Source of the DNA: Magnetococcales bacterium DCbin2
GTDB lineage: Bacteria > Pseudomonadota > Magnetococcia > Magnetococcales > UBA8363
Direction of reading: 5' to 3'
Length of the DNA stretch: 35,279 bases
Assembly: GCA_002753615.1 (NCBI GenBank)
Contig: PEAO01000025.1
Coordinates: forward strand, 1 to 35,279
The notes beneath the pieces are model-generated. The model made no database searches. It had not been told where the DNA came from and worked only from the letters and a program-made list of their open reading frames with translations. Position numbers and translations under genes: made by a program. Below, one piece after another: positions 25,901 through 33,863 of the stretch (within the stretch, counting starts at the first letter, position 1; each line of letters begins with the position of its first letter).

Positions 25901-26167
25901 TTGTCTTTGACTACTCGTACCACGGAGGTATTGGAAACTGTGGTGAAGGAGGTTACGACGACCAGTTCGGCTGCAAAGTCGATTTCCCTTTCCACACAGC
26001 AGCAACAGGTCGCGAGTGAACAGATCCTGATTACTTTGAAGGATTTGCGTGGTGGCGTATTGCAAAATTCTACTTCTATCAATCAAACCAATGAAATAAT
26101 TAAAAATTTAAACAAGATTGCTTCCGGTCTTGCTTCTCAGCTTGCTCGATTCGAGCTGGAGAAATGA
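22928..26167 (+). CDS. Methyl-accepting chemotaxis-type receptor with N-terminal HPt domain, two TM segments and HAMP
   Basis: ORF 22913-26167; GGAGGA before ATG 22928. HPt-like [55 protein letters not shown] + HAMP; MCP hairpin [42 protein letters not shown]. Confidence 0.9.
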   Translation: [1079 protein letters not shown]

Positions 26168-27213
26168 ATACGTTTCCTTTGCGGGTGTTGGTGGTGGATG
26201 ACAGTACGTTCATGCGTCATCTCATATGCGAATTGCTTGGGATGGATTCTGATATTTCGGTGGTGGGTGTCGCTTCCGATGGCGAGGAAGCAGTACATCT
26301 GACTCGACGTCTTCGGCCCGATCTTGTCATTATGGACGTCAACATGCCTAAGATGAATGGTTTGCAGGCGATCGCTTGGTTGATGACTCATCAACCCACG
26401 GCCATCTTGGTGTTGACCGAAATGGAGCGAGCCAAACTGGCGATGCGCGCGATTCAACTGGGTGCCATGGACGTGATGTCCAAGTCGGAGCTTGATTTGG
26501 ATCGAGCGGAAGCTTTTTTGGAGAAGGTGAAAATTTTAGGCAGGGGCCAGGTGATCGCCCCTGTGCAACATCAGGGTGTTCCCAACTTATCGTTTCCCCC
26601 TCCGATCATCAAAGGGGCGAGTGAACATGTGGGTCGCATGGTAGGTATTGCCGCCTCGACGGGTGGTCCCCAGACGTTGGCCCGGTTGTTGTCCGGTTTG
26701 CCCAGGGAGTTTCCCTATCCTATTGTCGTGGCGCAACATATCAGTGAAGAGTTTGTCGATGATTTCTCGGCATGGTTGCAGACGACGACATCGTTGATCG
26801 TGAAGGTAGGAAAAGACGAACCTATTGTGCCTGGGACGGTTTATATTTCTCCTGCCCATCGTAATTTGTTGGTCGGGAGTGAAAAATTCTTAACCCTGGA
26901 TAGTACCATGATGAACACCCTGTTCCGGCCCGATTGTGATGCCATTCTTGCCTCTATGGCACGGGTTTTCGGCTGGCGCAGTATTGGGATTATTCTGACC
27001 GGCATGGGGTGTAACGGCGTTAAAGGGATGGAACAGATCCACAAGATTGGTGGGTATACTATGGCCCAGGATCATGCTTCGTCCATTGTGTTTGGAATGC
27101 CGGGCGAAGCCATTACCCAGCAAGTGGTGGATGTCGTGGCTTCTCCAGAGGAGATCTGCGGTATCTTGTGCAACTTGACCAGAACAACCCGGGTGAATCA
27201 ACCTTTATTATAA
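26164..27213 (+). CDS. cheB: CheB-like response regulator / methylesterase
   Basis: 349 aa; receiver VVDDSTFMRH...VIMDVNMPKMNG; methylesterase GIAASTGGPQTL, VAQHIS, PAHRNLLVG, LTGMGCNG, GMPGEA; overlaps the MCP gene stop (ATGA). Confidence 0.9.
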   Translation: MNTFPLRVLVVDDSTFMRHLICELLGMDSDISVVGVASDGEEAVHLTRRLRPDLVIMDVNMPKMNGLQAIAWLMTHQPTAILVLTEMERAKLAMRAIQLGAMDVMSKSELDLDRAEAFLEKVKILGRGQVIAPVQHQGVPNLSFPPPIIKGASEHVGRMVGIAASTGGPQTLARLLSGLPREFPYPIVVAQHISEEFVDDFSAWLQTTTSLIVKVGKDEPIVPGTVYISPAHRNLLVGSEKFLTLDSTMMNTLFRPDCDAILASMARVFGWRSIGIILTGMGCNGVKGMEQIHKIGGYTMAQDHASSIVFGMPGEAITQQVVDVVASPEEICGILCNLTRTTRVNQPLL

Positions 27214-27230
27214 CGCAGGACCGTGGAAAT

Positions 27231-28793
27231 ATGAACAGGCCATGTGATCTGCCGATTGATTCCGAAGAATGGCACCAGTGTGAACAGTTCATTCTCCAGC
27301 GTTTCGGGTTGTTCTTCTCTTCGGAGCGGCAGTCCACGCTTCGGGATGGAGTGTGTATGCGGATGGCCATTATTGGTAGTCCTTCTTTGGGGGACTATGT
27401 ACACAGATTGTTACGTCATACTTATGAAGCGAATGCTCTGGTGGACTATCTTACCGTTGGTGAGTCGTTCTTTTATCGGGAGCCGGATCAATTCAAGGTT
27501 ATGGTGGATTACGTCGCCGGAAGATTATCGCCGGTATGGGATGGCGTCCCCGTGCGTATTTTGAGTGCGGGTTGCTCTACTGGTGAAGAAGCCTATTCTG
27601 TTGCTATGGCTTTGCTTGATGCTGTTGGCGAACCCCATTCGGATCGAATCGAAATTTTGGGAATTGATGTTAATGGCTATGCCATAGCCATGGCCAGGAA
27701 GGGGTGTTTTGGATCCTATTCCTTGCGTCATGTCCATCCCGATCTGCGTGTAAAATATTTTCGTCCTGTGGGGGATGATTGCTGGCAGGTGACGGGACGT
27801 GCAAATGGCATGGTGCGATTCCATGTGGTCAATTTGTGCCATGAATCGTTGGTTGGATCTATGTCCGCTCAGGACATCATCTTTTACCGCAACGTTTCCA
27901 TCTACTTGGATGATCAGGCCCAATCTTATGTTTTTCGCCAGTTGTGTGGGCGGTTGCGTCCTGGAGGTCTTCTTTTTATGGGGGCTGCGGAAACGTATGT
28001 CCACTCGCAAAGGTTGCGGGAAGATGACTGTTTACGATCCTGTTGGCGGGGGATGGTTTTTTATTTTTGCAAGGATGAACTGTTGCAACGGGAATCGTCA
28101 GTTTCTTACACGGAAGAAATGGACCCGAGCCGTGTTGAGGATGATTTGCGATCCTCTTGTCCTGACGTTGTAGCGGACGTGACTGGCCGTTCCGACAAGG
28201 CGGTTCATGAAGGCGATGAAATGGGGGTGAACTCCGTTGCCGAACTCTCTTCTTTAGGTGATGTTCTGCTTCTTGCCAGGGAGCGGCAATTTGCGCACGC
28301 TTTGGTTTTATTGGAACAGGCCCCGTCTATTGTGGACGATTCCGTTGCCATCAAGGCGTGTTTGTTATTGAATCTGGGCCGGATCGTGGAGGTGAAAGCG
28401 TTATGTGCTTCAATATTGGAGAAGGATCCATGGCATTTGGCGAGTCATCTGATGTTGGGTTTGGTTGCCAATCATGAACAGGATCGTGAAGAAGCGTGCA
28501 GACGGTTCAAGACAGCCGTCTACATACAGCCCGATTCCTGGTTGCCTCACTATTACATGGCAGAATGGTATCTGACCGCTGGTGAACGAAGGCAGGCTGT
28601 CCGTGAATGGGATGTCACGATCCATCAACTCCATGCCCATGGGTTGGAAAAACATGGCCTCCCTTTTTTACCCTTGCGGGTTTCGCAAGAAGAAATATTA
28701 CAGATGTGTTGTCGCAGACGGACCGCGACGGAAAATAAAATGGACACTAATGGTTTTATGTCTCTTGTCACCGAAATTATGGTTGGATCGTAA
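27231..28793 (+). CDS. cheR: CheR-type methyltransferase with C-terminal TPR-like region
   Basis: ORF 27168-28793, ATG 27231; TVGESFFYREPDQF, RILSAGCSTGEEAYSVAMAL, IEILGIDVN, DIIFYRNVSIYLDD; C-terminal helical repeat segment AWHLASHLMLGLVANHEQDREEACRRFKTAVYIQPDSWLPHYYMAEWY. Confidence 0.88.
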   Translation: MNRPCDLPIDSEEWHQCEQFILQRFGLFFSSERQSTLRDGVCMRMAIIGSPSLGDYVHRLLRHTYEANALVDYLTVGESFFYREPDQFKVMVDYVAGRLSPVWDGVPVRILSAGCSTGEEAYSVAMALLDAVGEPHSDRIEILGIDVNGYAIAMARKGCFGSYSLRHVHPDLRVKYFRPVGDDCWQVTGRANGMVRFHVVNLCHESLVGSMSAQDIIFYRNVSIYLDDQAQSYVFRQLCGRLRPGGLLFMGAAETYVHSQRLREDDCLRSCWRGMVFYFCKDELLQRESSVSYTEEMDPSRVEDDLRSSCPDVVADVTGRSDKAVHEGDEMGVNSVAELSSLGDVLLLARERQFAHALVLLEQAPSIVDDSVAIKACLLLNLGRIVEVKALCASILEKDPWHLASHLMLGLVANHEQDREEACRRFKTAVYIQPDSWLPHYYMAEWYLTAGERRQAVREWDVTIHQLHAHGLEKHGLPFLPLRVSQEEILQMCCRRRTATENKMDTNGFMSLVTEIMVGS

Positions 28794-28796
28794 CGC

Positions 28797-31481
28797 ATGA
28801 CGTTCAATCGAGAAAAATTTTTCCCAAAATACATCGAGGATGCGCACATCCAACTGGGTACGATCTCTTCTAATATCCAGATGCTTGAGACCTATCCGGA
28901 AAATCGGGAACCCCTTGATGATTTGATTCGAGCGACCCATACCATCAAGGGGGCATCTCGTATCATGAAACAATCGGGTACTGCTGATGTGGCATGGGGA
29001 TTGGAACAATTATTCCGGGCTGTGGCGATGCAACAGCTTCCCCTGGATCGTTCTCTGTTTACCGTGGCTTGGCAAGGTATCGAGGAATTGCAACGTCTCG
29101 TCGCTGAGTTATCCTCTGGACAGGCGGCACCGGCTCCCCGTCCAGAGGTATTGACTTTGCTGGAACAGGGTGCCCAAGGGCGGTTTGTTGGACAGACGGG
29201 TCTGGCTATCGAACCGCCTGCTGTTCATGCTGTGGATTCGGAACATATGGCGTTGGCAACCGAATCCTCCAGTATCGATGAGGAAAATTCCCTTCCCGAA
29301 AAACCAGACTGTTCCATCGTTACGGAGGTTGCCAACAACTTCCCGAAAGAAGGCAAAACACGGCAATTTGCCATACACTGTCGCGACCTTCTTGCGCAGA
29401 TCGACAAGGCTTTGTTGCGTCTGGAAGAAACCCCAGATGATGAGGAATTGATTCACACTATATATCGCCACGTTCATTCCATCAAGGGGGGTGCGCGCAT
29501 CATGAACCTTCCTGGACTGGCCCAGACAGCCCATCATATTGAGGATGTTCTGCAATCATTGCGTGAACGGACTGTCTCCTTTACTTCCGACTTGTGCGAT
29601 GATCTGCTGGTGTCTACAGATGTTATCAAAGGGCAGCTTGAAGACATTGATGTTGGTCGTCCCATGGTGGAGGAATCGACAATCAATTCCATCAAAGATT
29701 CTACTTCCATTCCCGATACCGTATCCCGGGAAGACAGTCATGGTGATGGTCTGGATCGTCGATCCCCGGAGGTGGAGATGTTGCAAATTTCCGCGACGCA
29801 GATAGATCAGTTAATTCGCGGTATTGGTGAAGCGGTTACACTGCAAAATCGATTGCGGCAACATGTGGTCGGACTGAAAGAAATGGTTGTTTCCTTTGAA
29901 AAAGTGTTGGAACGTTTTCATCCATTCCAAGATTCGGTCACAGTGATTTCCCCTCCCTGGCGGTTGGCGATGGACGATGCCTCGATCCTACGCAAGGATA
30001 TGATCCAATTGGTGTCTGACATTGCCAACGACGTAGAATTGATGATGTTGTTGTTTTCCGAGATCAATGACGACTCCGTCCGTATGCGCATGCGATCTTT
30101 GTCTACGCTGTTTGATGGTTTGCCTCGGATGACCCGCGATTTTGCAAGATCACGGGATAAAAAGGTCCGTATGTTTGTCCACGGTGGTGACATTCGTATT
30201 GACAAAACCATTCTGGCCAAGATTGAAGCCCCTCTTGTGCAATTGGTACGTAATGCCATCGTCCATGGCATTGAATCGCCCGAAGAACGGAGTCGGAGAG
30301 ATAAACCCAGGATGGGGACACTACGACTTGATGCCAAGACGCAGGGACGGTGGGTGGTTGTTGAATTGACCGATGATGGTCGTGGCATCTCACCACGGGA
30401 TATCCAGGTGGAGGCAGTGCGGCGTGGATTGGCCAGTATGGAACAATTATCGGGAAAGTCAGACCATGAACTGATGGATTTGCTGTTCTTGCCAGGTTTC
30501 TCAACGGCCTCTTCCATTGATCAGGATGCGGGTCGTGGGGTGGGCCTGGACGTGGTGCGCAAGAATGTTTGCGATCTTTTGAAAGGTTCGGTTGTTGTCC
30601 GTAGCGAGCCGAATAAGTGGACCAGCTTTCAACTTCGTTTTCCCATCACCCTGGCTACGATCTCAATGCTGTTGTTGGCCGTAGATCAGTGGGTATTTGC
30701 CCTTCCTTCCGGTGCGGTTTTGGAAATCAGGAGGGTACGGGATACGGAATTGATTGATGTTGTGGGGAGCAGAGCCATTCGTTTGCAGGAACGAGTCATA
30801 CCAGTGATGAACCTTACCACATTGTTGGGCTTCTCTTCATCCCCGAAAAAAGAAGACGCAAGTAACCTAATGCTTTTGGTTTCAGACGGGCACGAACAGC
30901 TTGGTCTTTTGGCGGACGACGTGTTGGATGAGGAAGAGACGGTTTTAAAGCCGTTGCCTTTTTTCTTGAGAACCAACCCGTTTCTTATCAGCATTTTGAT
31001 ATCGGGGCGGAACCGGATTGTCCATTTGCTGGATCCTCTTGCTCTCATTCGTCTGGGAAAATCGCTCCGATTGCGTCTTTTACCACCCGGTACGGCGAAG
31101 GAAGCTGTGGTTGTTAAGAGGATTTTGGTTGTTGATGATTCTTTAACGACCCGTGAGATTGAAAAAGAAATTTTGGAAAGTTCCGGTTATCATGTCACTG
31201 TGGCTATCGATGGAGAAGATGGTTACCAAAAGGCCATGCAAATTCCGTTCGATTTGATGATCACTGATATTGAAATGCCGAGGATGGATGGTTTTACACT
31301 TGTGGAACGTGTACGTGGTGAACCGTTATTGCGGCATTTTCCGATTATGATCATTACCTCACGAGGATCCCTGGAAGATCGGGAGAGGGGTTTGCAGGTT
31401 GGTGCCGATGCATATGTTGTCAAGGATTCCTTCGATCAGTCCTACCTTGTTGAAACCGTAAGAAATTTGATCGGAGCCTGA
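28797..31481 (+). CDS. cheA: CheA-like hybrid histidine kinase (two HPt domains, kinase, CheW-like, receiver)
   Basis: 894 aa; HPt1 RATHTIKGASRIM, HPt2 YRHVHSIKGGARIM; LVQLVRNAIVHGIESPEERSRRDKP, LTDDGRGIS, GRGVGLDVVRKNV; CheW-like segment; C-terminal receiver RILVVDDSLTTREI...MITDIEMPRMDG. Confidence 0.92.
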   Translation: MTFNREKFFPKYIEDAHIQLGTISSNIQMLETYPENREPLDDLIRATHTIKGASRIMKQSGTADVAWGLEQLFRAVAMQQLPLDRSLFTVAWQGIEELQRLVAELSSGQAAPAPRPEVLTLLEQGAQGRFVGQTGLAIEPPAVHAVDSEHMALATESSSIDEENSLPEKPDCSIVTEVANNFPKEGKTRQFAIHCRDLLAQIDKALLRLEETPDDEELIHTIYRHVHSIKGGARIMNLPGLAQTAHHIEDVLQSLRERTVSFTSDLCDDLLVSTDVIKGQLEDIDVGRPMVEESTINSIKDSTSIPDTVSREDSHGDGLDRRSPEVEMLQISATQIDQLIRGIGEAVTLQNRLRQHVVGLKEMVVSFEKVLERFHPFQDSVTVISPPWRLAMDDASILRKDMIQLVSDIANDVELMMLLFSEINDDSVRMRMRSLSTLFDGLPRMTRDFARSRDKKVRMFVHGGDIRIDKTILAKIEAPLVQLVRNAIVHGIESPEERSRRDKPRMGTLRLDAKTQGRWVVVELTDDGRGISPRDIQVEAVRRGLASMEQLSGKSDHELMDLLFLPGFSTASSIDQDAGRGVGLDVVRKNVCDLLKGSVVVRSEPNKWTSFQLRFPITLATISMLLLAVDQWVFALPSGAVLEIRRVRDTELIDVVGSRAIRLQERVIPVMNLTTLLGFSSSPKKEDASNLMLLVSDGHEQLGLLADDVLDEEETVLKPLPFFLRTNPFLISILISGRNRIVHLLDPLALIRLGKSLRLRLLPPGTAKEAVVVKRILVVDDSLTTREIEKEILESSGYHVTVAIDGEDGYQKAMQIPFDLMITDIEMPRMDGFTLVERVRGEPLLRHFPIMIITSRGSLEDRERGLQVGADAYVVKDSFDQSYLVETVRNLIGA

Positions 31482-31483
31482 TC

Positions 31484-32773
31484 ATGAACAGCATTTCTTC
31501 CAGTAATCATGCGATAGGCCAACCCTTGAAGCTGGAACAGGTTGGAACATTGCTGGTTGCCGAAGATGATGCTTTTACCCGAGCCGTTCTACAGGAAATC
31601 CTTGCCGCTGACAATTACCATGTTATTGAGGCGGTTGATGGTCGGGACGCTCTTTCCAAGGCGACATCTGCATCTGTTGTCGATGTGATCATTTCCGATA
31701 TCAACATGCCAAAAATGTCAGGTCTGGAACTTATTCGCACATTAAAACAACAAGGATTACAGATTCCTGTCATCATTCTGACCGGGAACAACGACGTGAC
31801 TATGGCGGCGGAGGCACTGCGGGCCGGGGCTTGTGGCTATCTCATGAAAGATGAAAACATTGAAGAGACTGTTGTCTTTTCGGTGCGGCAAATCCTCGAA
31901 AAGGAGCGATTACACAAGGAAAATGTCGCTTTGAATAAAAAACTGGCCGATGTTGAAGGTCAACGGGATAAATTGGAGCAGGAGATTGTGGGTTGGCAGT
32001 CCCGTGGGGAGCAGTGGCGGCAATTTGTTCTGGAGACGGAGCGCAGGGCTACTTTTGCCTTTTTGATTTCCGGCTGGGTTCATCGGGCGCATGTCCAACT
32101 TGAAAACACTGTGTGCTTGGCAGCACAATTGCTGCAAGAAGGTCGCCAAATTCTTGTCGATTTTGAAAGAAACGCAATGAACCACAAGGAATTGCAAAAT
32201 TTGTTGCTGTTGGTATGGCAGGCGGGTTTGGAAATCAATTTGGCATCCGAACCTTTGGGGACACAAATAGCGACGATTATCGATCTGGCGGAAACACCGT
32301 TCACTTCGCCACCGACTTCTTTTGGGTTGCACGCATTTTTCAAGAAGATTATGCCATTTTTGGATCCGAGTCTTAAACGTGCGCACCTTTCCCTGGAGTG
32401 GCATTGTGCGTTGGATGTGGAGGTCAATTTAGCCCAAGGGCCGTTTTTTCACATGATCATGCAGTTTGTCATGTATTCGTTGAAAAACAAAGACACAAGG
32501 GAAACATACTACCCGATCCAGATCAATTGCACTATGAAGGAAGGGCATTTGACCATTCTTTACCAGGATGCCAATCTGTCAATATCCTCGGAACAAATGG
32601 CAAAGTCGTGCAAGGGATTATCCGAAGGGAACGTTCTTCCCGATATGGGTATCGAATTATTTGTGGCCCATTATATGGCAACCCATTTTTTAAAAGGAAG
32701 GTTATCGTGTGAACGGGTGATGAAAATAAATCAAGGAACGTTATTTCGTTTTTCGTTATTGTTGATATCCTGA
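31484..32773 (+). CDS. Response regulator fused to a degenerate histidine-kinase-like module
   Basis: 429 aa; receiver LLVAEDDAFTRAVLQEIL...IISDINMPKMSGLELI...ILTGNND...LMKDEN; coiled-coil; C-terminal region in HATPase position (PDMGIELFVAHYMATHFLKGRLSCE) lacks clear N/G boxes. Confidence 0.75.
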   Translation: MNSISSSNHAIGQPLKLEQVGTLLVAEDDAFTRAVLQEILAADNYHVIEAVDGRDALSKATSASVVDVIISDINMPKMSGLELIRTLKQQGLQIPVIILTGNNDVTMAAEALRAGACGYLMKDENIEETVVFSVRQILEKERLHKENVALNKKLADVEGQRDKLEQEIVGWQSRGEQWRQFVLETERRATFAFLISGWVHRAHVQLENTVCLAAQLLQEGRQILVDFERNAMNHKELQNLLLLVWQAGLEINLASEPLGTQIATIIDLAETPFTSPPTSFGLHAFFKKIMPFLDPSLKRAHLSLEWHCALDVEVNLAQGPFFHMIMQFVMYSLKNKDTRETYYPIQINCTMKEGHLTILYQDANLSISSEQMAKSCKGLSEGNVLPDMGIELFVAHYMATHFLKGRLSCERVMKINQGTLFRFSLLLIS

Positions 32774-32798
32774 CTTGTTGTTATAAAGGTGATGGCCA

Positions 32799-33356
32799 GT
32801 GGTTCAATCTACCCATGACAAATATGATCGCATTCTGAATGATCTGGAAGAAGAACGTCGGCAGCGGGATCGTGTTGTGAATGTGGATGAAAAACGGCAC
32901 CAGTTGGTTGTGTTTTCCATTGCCCGGTATTTGTTCGCTATATCAGGATCCCATGTACGTACCATTCTCCCGGTCAAGGAAATCATTCCTGTCCCTGGTA
33001 CACCGCAGGAATTTCCAGGTGTGATCCATGTTCGTGGACAAATTTATTCGGTACTTTCTCTGCACCGGTTGTTCGGTTGGACCTCTCCCGAGGTTCAATC
33101 GTCCAACCGGATCGCCATTATAGCTCATGAAACCATTGAAACAGGGATATTTATGGATGCTGTGGAAAATGTGTTGAGTGTTGCGGAGCGTACTCTGGGA
33201 TTGCCTCTGAGTACGCTTGACGAACCTGTACGTAGTGTTGTGGATAAACAATTTTTCTTTGACGACGGTCGTCCTGTTTCTATAGTGAACATACCAAAAC
33301 TTTTCGATTTGGTTGAACAAGGGGTCGCACGGTTCCAGCAGACGTTCATGAAGTGA
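32799..33356 (+). CDS. cheW: CheW-like coupling protein
   Basis: 185 aa (GTG start); LVVFSIARYLFAISGSHVRTILPVKEIIPVPGTPQEFPGVIHVRGQIYSVLSLHRLFG is the CheW pattern. Confidence 0.88.
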   Translation: MVQSTHDKYDRILNDLEEERRQRDRVVNVDEKRHQLVVFSIARYLFAISGSHVRTILPVKEIIPVPGTPQEFPGVIHVRGQIYSVLSLHRLFGWTSPEVQSSNRIAIIAHETIETGIFMDAVENVLSVAERTLGLPLSTLDEPVRSVVDKQFFFDDGRPVSIVNIPKLFDLVEQGVARFQQTFMK

Positions 33357-33399
33357 GGAAACTTGACGGTGGGGCGGGACGATTTCTGAGAGCGAAAAA

Positions 33400-33834
33400 A
33401 TGAATTCAGATATTAATTTATTGCTTTTTTCAATGAACGGGGTTAATTTCGGCGTTGATATGGAAGAGGTGGGACGAATCGTTGAACCTCGGTCCATTCA
33501 TCCCTCTATTTTGTGTTATTCCCTTGAAAATTTTTTTGATTTTCCGGTCGCCCCTTCGCAAGAACGCCGAAAAGGTGTGTTTTTGTTTCCGAAACATTAT
33601 GAAAGTCAGTGCGCCATCAGGATTGAAGGATTGGAATCCATGGTTCTTTTACCTCTGGATTCTATCCGAGCATTGCCGCGCATATTGCGATGGAATCTTG
33701 ATTCTCAGCCTGTATGGGGTGTTGCCATAATAGAAGAACACCTCGTGTTCCTGGTTTCCCTTGATCGTCTGTTGGCACGGGCGGGTGATCCGATTTTAAA
33801 ACCATTCAGGCAGGGAAATCTTGTTTCCAGCTAG
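33400..33834 (+). CDS. Divergent CheW-like protein
   Basis: 144 aa; LLLFSMNGVNFGVDMEEVGRIVEPRSI...WGVAIIEEHLVFLVSLDRLLA resembles a shortened CheW fold; position next to cheW supports it. Confidence 0.6.
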   Translation: MNSDINLLLFSMNGVNFGVDMEEVGRIVEPRSIHPSILCYSLENFFDFPVAPSQERRKGVFLFPKHYESQCAIRIEGLESMVLLPLDSIRALPRILRWNLDSQPVWGVAIIEEHLVFLVSLDRLLARAGDPILKPFRQGNLVSS

Positions 33835-33863
33835 TATTGACGTTGTTTAGAGGAGAGGAAACC

